A stretch of DNA of 10,978 bases, taken from Candidatus Omnitrophota bacterium. Lineage in GTDB: Bacteria; Omnitrophota; Gorgyraeia; 2-01-FULL-45-10. The translations under genes and the position numbers were made by a program. The stretch spans positions 1 to 10,978 of the forward strand of contig PLLI01000103.1 in NCBI GenBank assembly GCA_003140915.1, in the 5' to 3' direction. Within the stretch, counting starts at the first letter, position 1. Each line of letters starts with the position of its first letter. Shown here piece after piece: positions 10,728 through 10,978 of the stretch. A model generated the notes under the pieces. That model was not told the origin of the DNA. It did no database searches and saw only the letters and a program-made list of their open reading frames with translations.

Positions 10728-10978
10728 GTCTTTGACAATGTTATTGGCCTCCGCTCTATTCTTCGGAGGCTGTTCCGCCATAATTATACCTAATCCGGAA
10801 GACGTCGTCAAACATCCTCTGGGAACCGAATCTATAAAGATTGGGATGACAAAAGAACAGGTAGAGTCGATCTGGGGTAAGCCCAGCCAGATAAAGATGG
10901 TCGAGAACAAAGAAAAGTGGCAGGGGGCAAGAGAGGTTTGGATATATCGTGCGCAATACAGTTCCATACCGGTAGATG
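10708..10978 (+). CDS. BamE/SmpA-like lipoprotein, partial
   Basis: The window holds the first 90 codons; the 3' end is cut. A lipoprotein signal peptide (MRRIKVES, then a hydrophobic core) leads to Cys22 in FFGGCS; Phe at -3 is unusual but the rest of the lipobox is good. The mature part has IKIGMTKEQVESIWGKPSQ and then EKWQGAREVWIYR, the pattern of the SmpA/OmlA (BamE-type) fold, used in outer-membrane assembly and in many other lipoproteins. The ATG at 10708 is the first start after an in-frame stop at 10702. GGAGG (10693-10697) lies 10 nt upstream, inside PilZ-5. Such domains are common, so a true role in the BAM complex is not claimed. Confidence 0.82.
   Translation, partial: MRRIKVESLTMLLASALFFGGCSAIIIPNPEDVVKHPLGTESIKIGMTKEQVESIWGKPSQIKMVENKEKWQGAREVWIYRAQYSSIPVD

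Overview
The window is a compact stretch of bacterial chromosome with 17 protein genes, no RNA genes and no recognisable insertion sequence. The gene set points to the PVC superphylum, most likely Omnitrophota (inference). The evidence is a 'small basic protein' of the type known from Chlamydiae and Verrucomicrobia (820-1173), a TIGR04073-type exosortase-associated small exported protein (4832-5167), a DUF4416 protein, a minimal GspA/GspB pair and many stand-alone PilZ proteins. Seven sigma70-type promoters can be read. Six of them have exactly 17 bp between the -35 and -10 boxes, and four of those carry an extended -10 TG.

Left part, 1-2807 (+): a membrane-anchored SPOR-domain protein, the small basic protein with a long Ala/Lys tail, aroB (3-dehydroquinate synthase) and a GNAT acetyltransferase. 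A 50-bp heptad CCAA repeat sits directly against the GTG start of aroB. The GNAT gene converges with gspB, and their stop codons interleave.

Middle-left, 2804-4259 (-): gspA (AAA-type ATPase) and gspB (anchored partner), read leftwards from a promoter back to back with that of the first PilZ gene. A perfect 13-bp inverted repeat spans the gspA-gspB junction and buries the gspB ribosome binding site.

Middle, 4380-7038 (+): PilZ-1, the TIGR04073 protein as its own transcription unit with a strong promoter and a strong terminator, PilZ-2, a small zinc-ribbon protein, a flavin-reductase-like FMN protein and a HIT protein. A 114-bp element of nested palindromes lies before the HIT gene and two further GC-rich hairpins lie after it. 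Three of these hairpins share the loop TTCA.

Right part, 7155-10978 (+): a tight cluster of PilZ-3, membrane-anchored PilZ-4, DUF4416 and an anchored alpha/beta hydrolase. A separate promoter follows for PilZ-5, which overlaps a BamE/SmpA-like lipoprotein cut by the window end.

Five PilZ proteins within 6.4 kb, with no visible cyclic-di-GMP synthase or phosphodiesterase, next to a GspAB pair and several envelope proteins, suggest a locus where cyclic-di-GMP might modulate surface or secretion functions. That link is inference. Nothing here is a proven new system. The best leads are the PilZ cluster, the long-range helix over the gspB start and the palindromic element.
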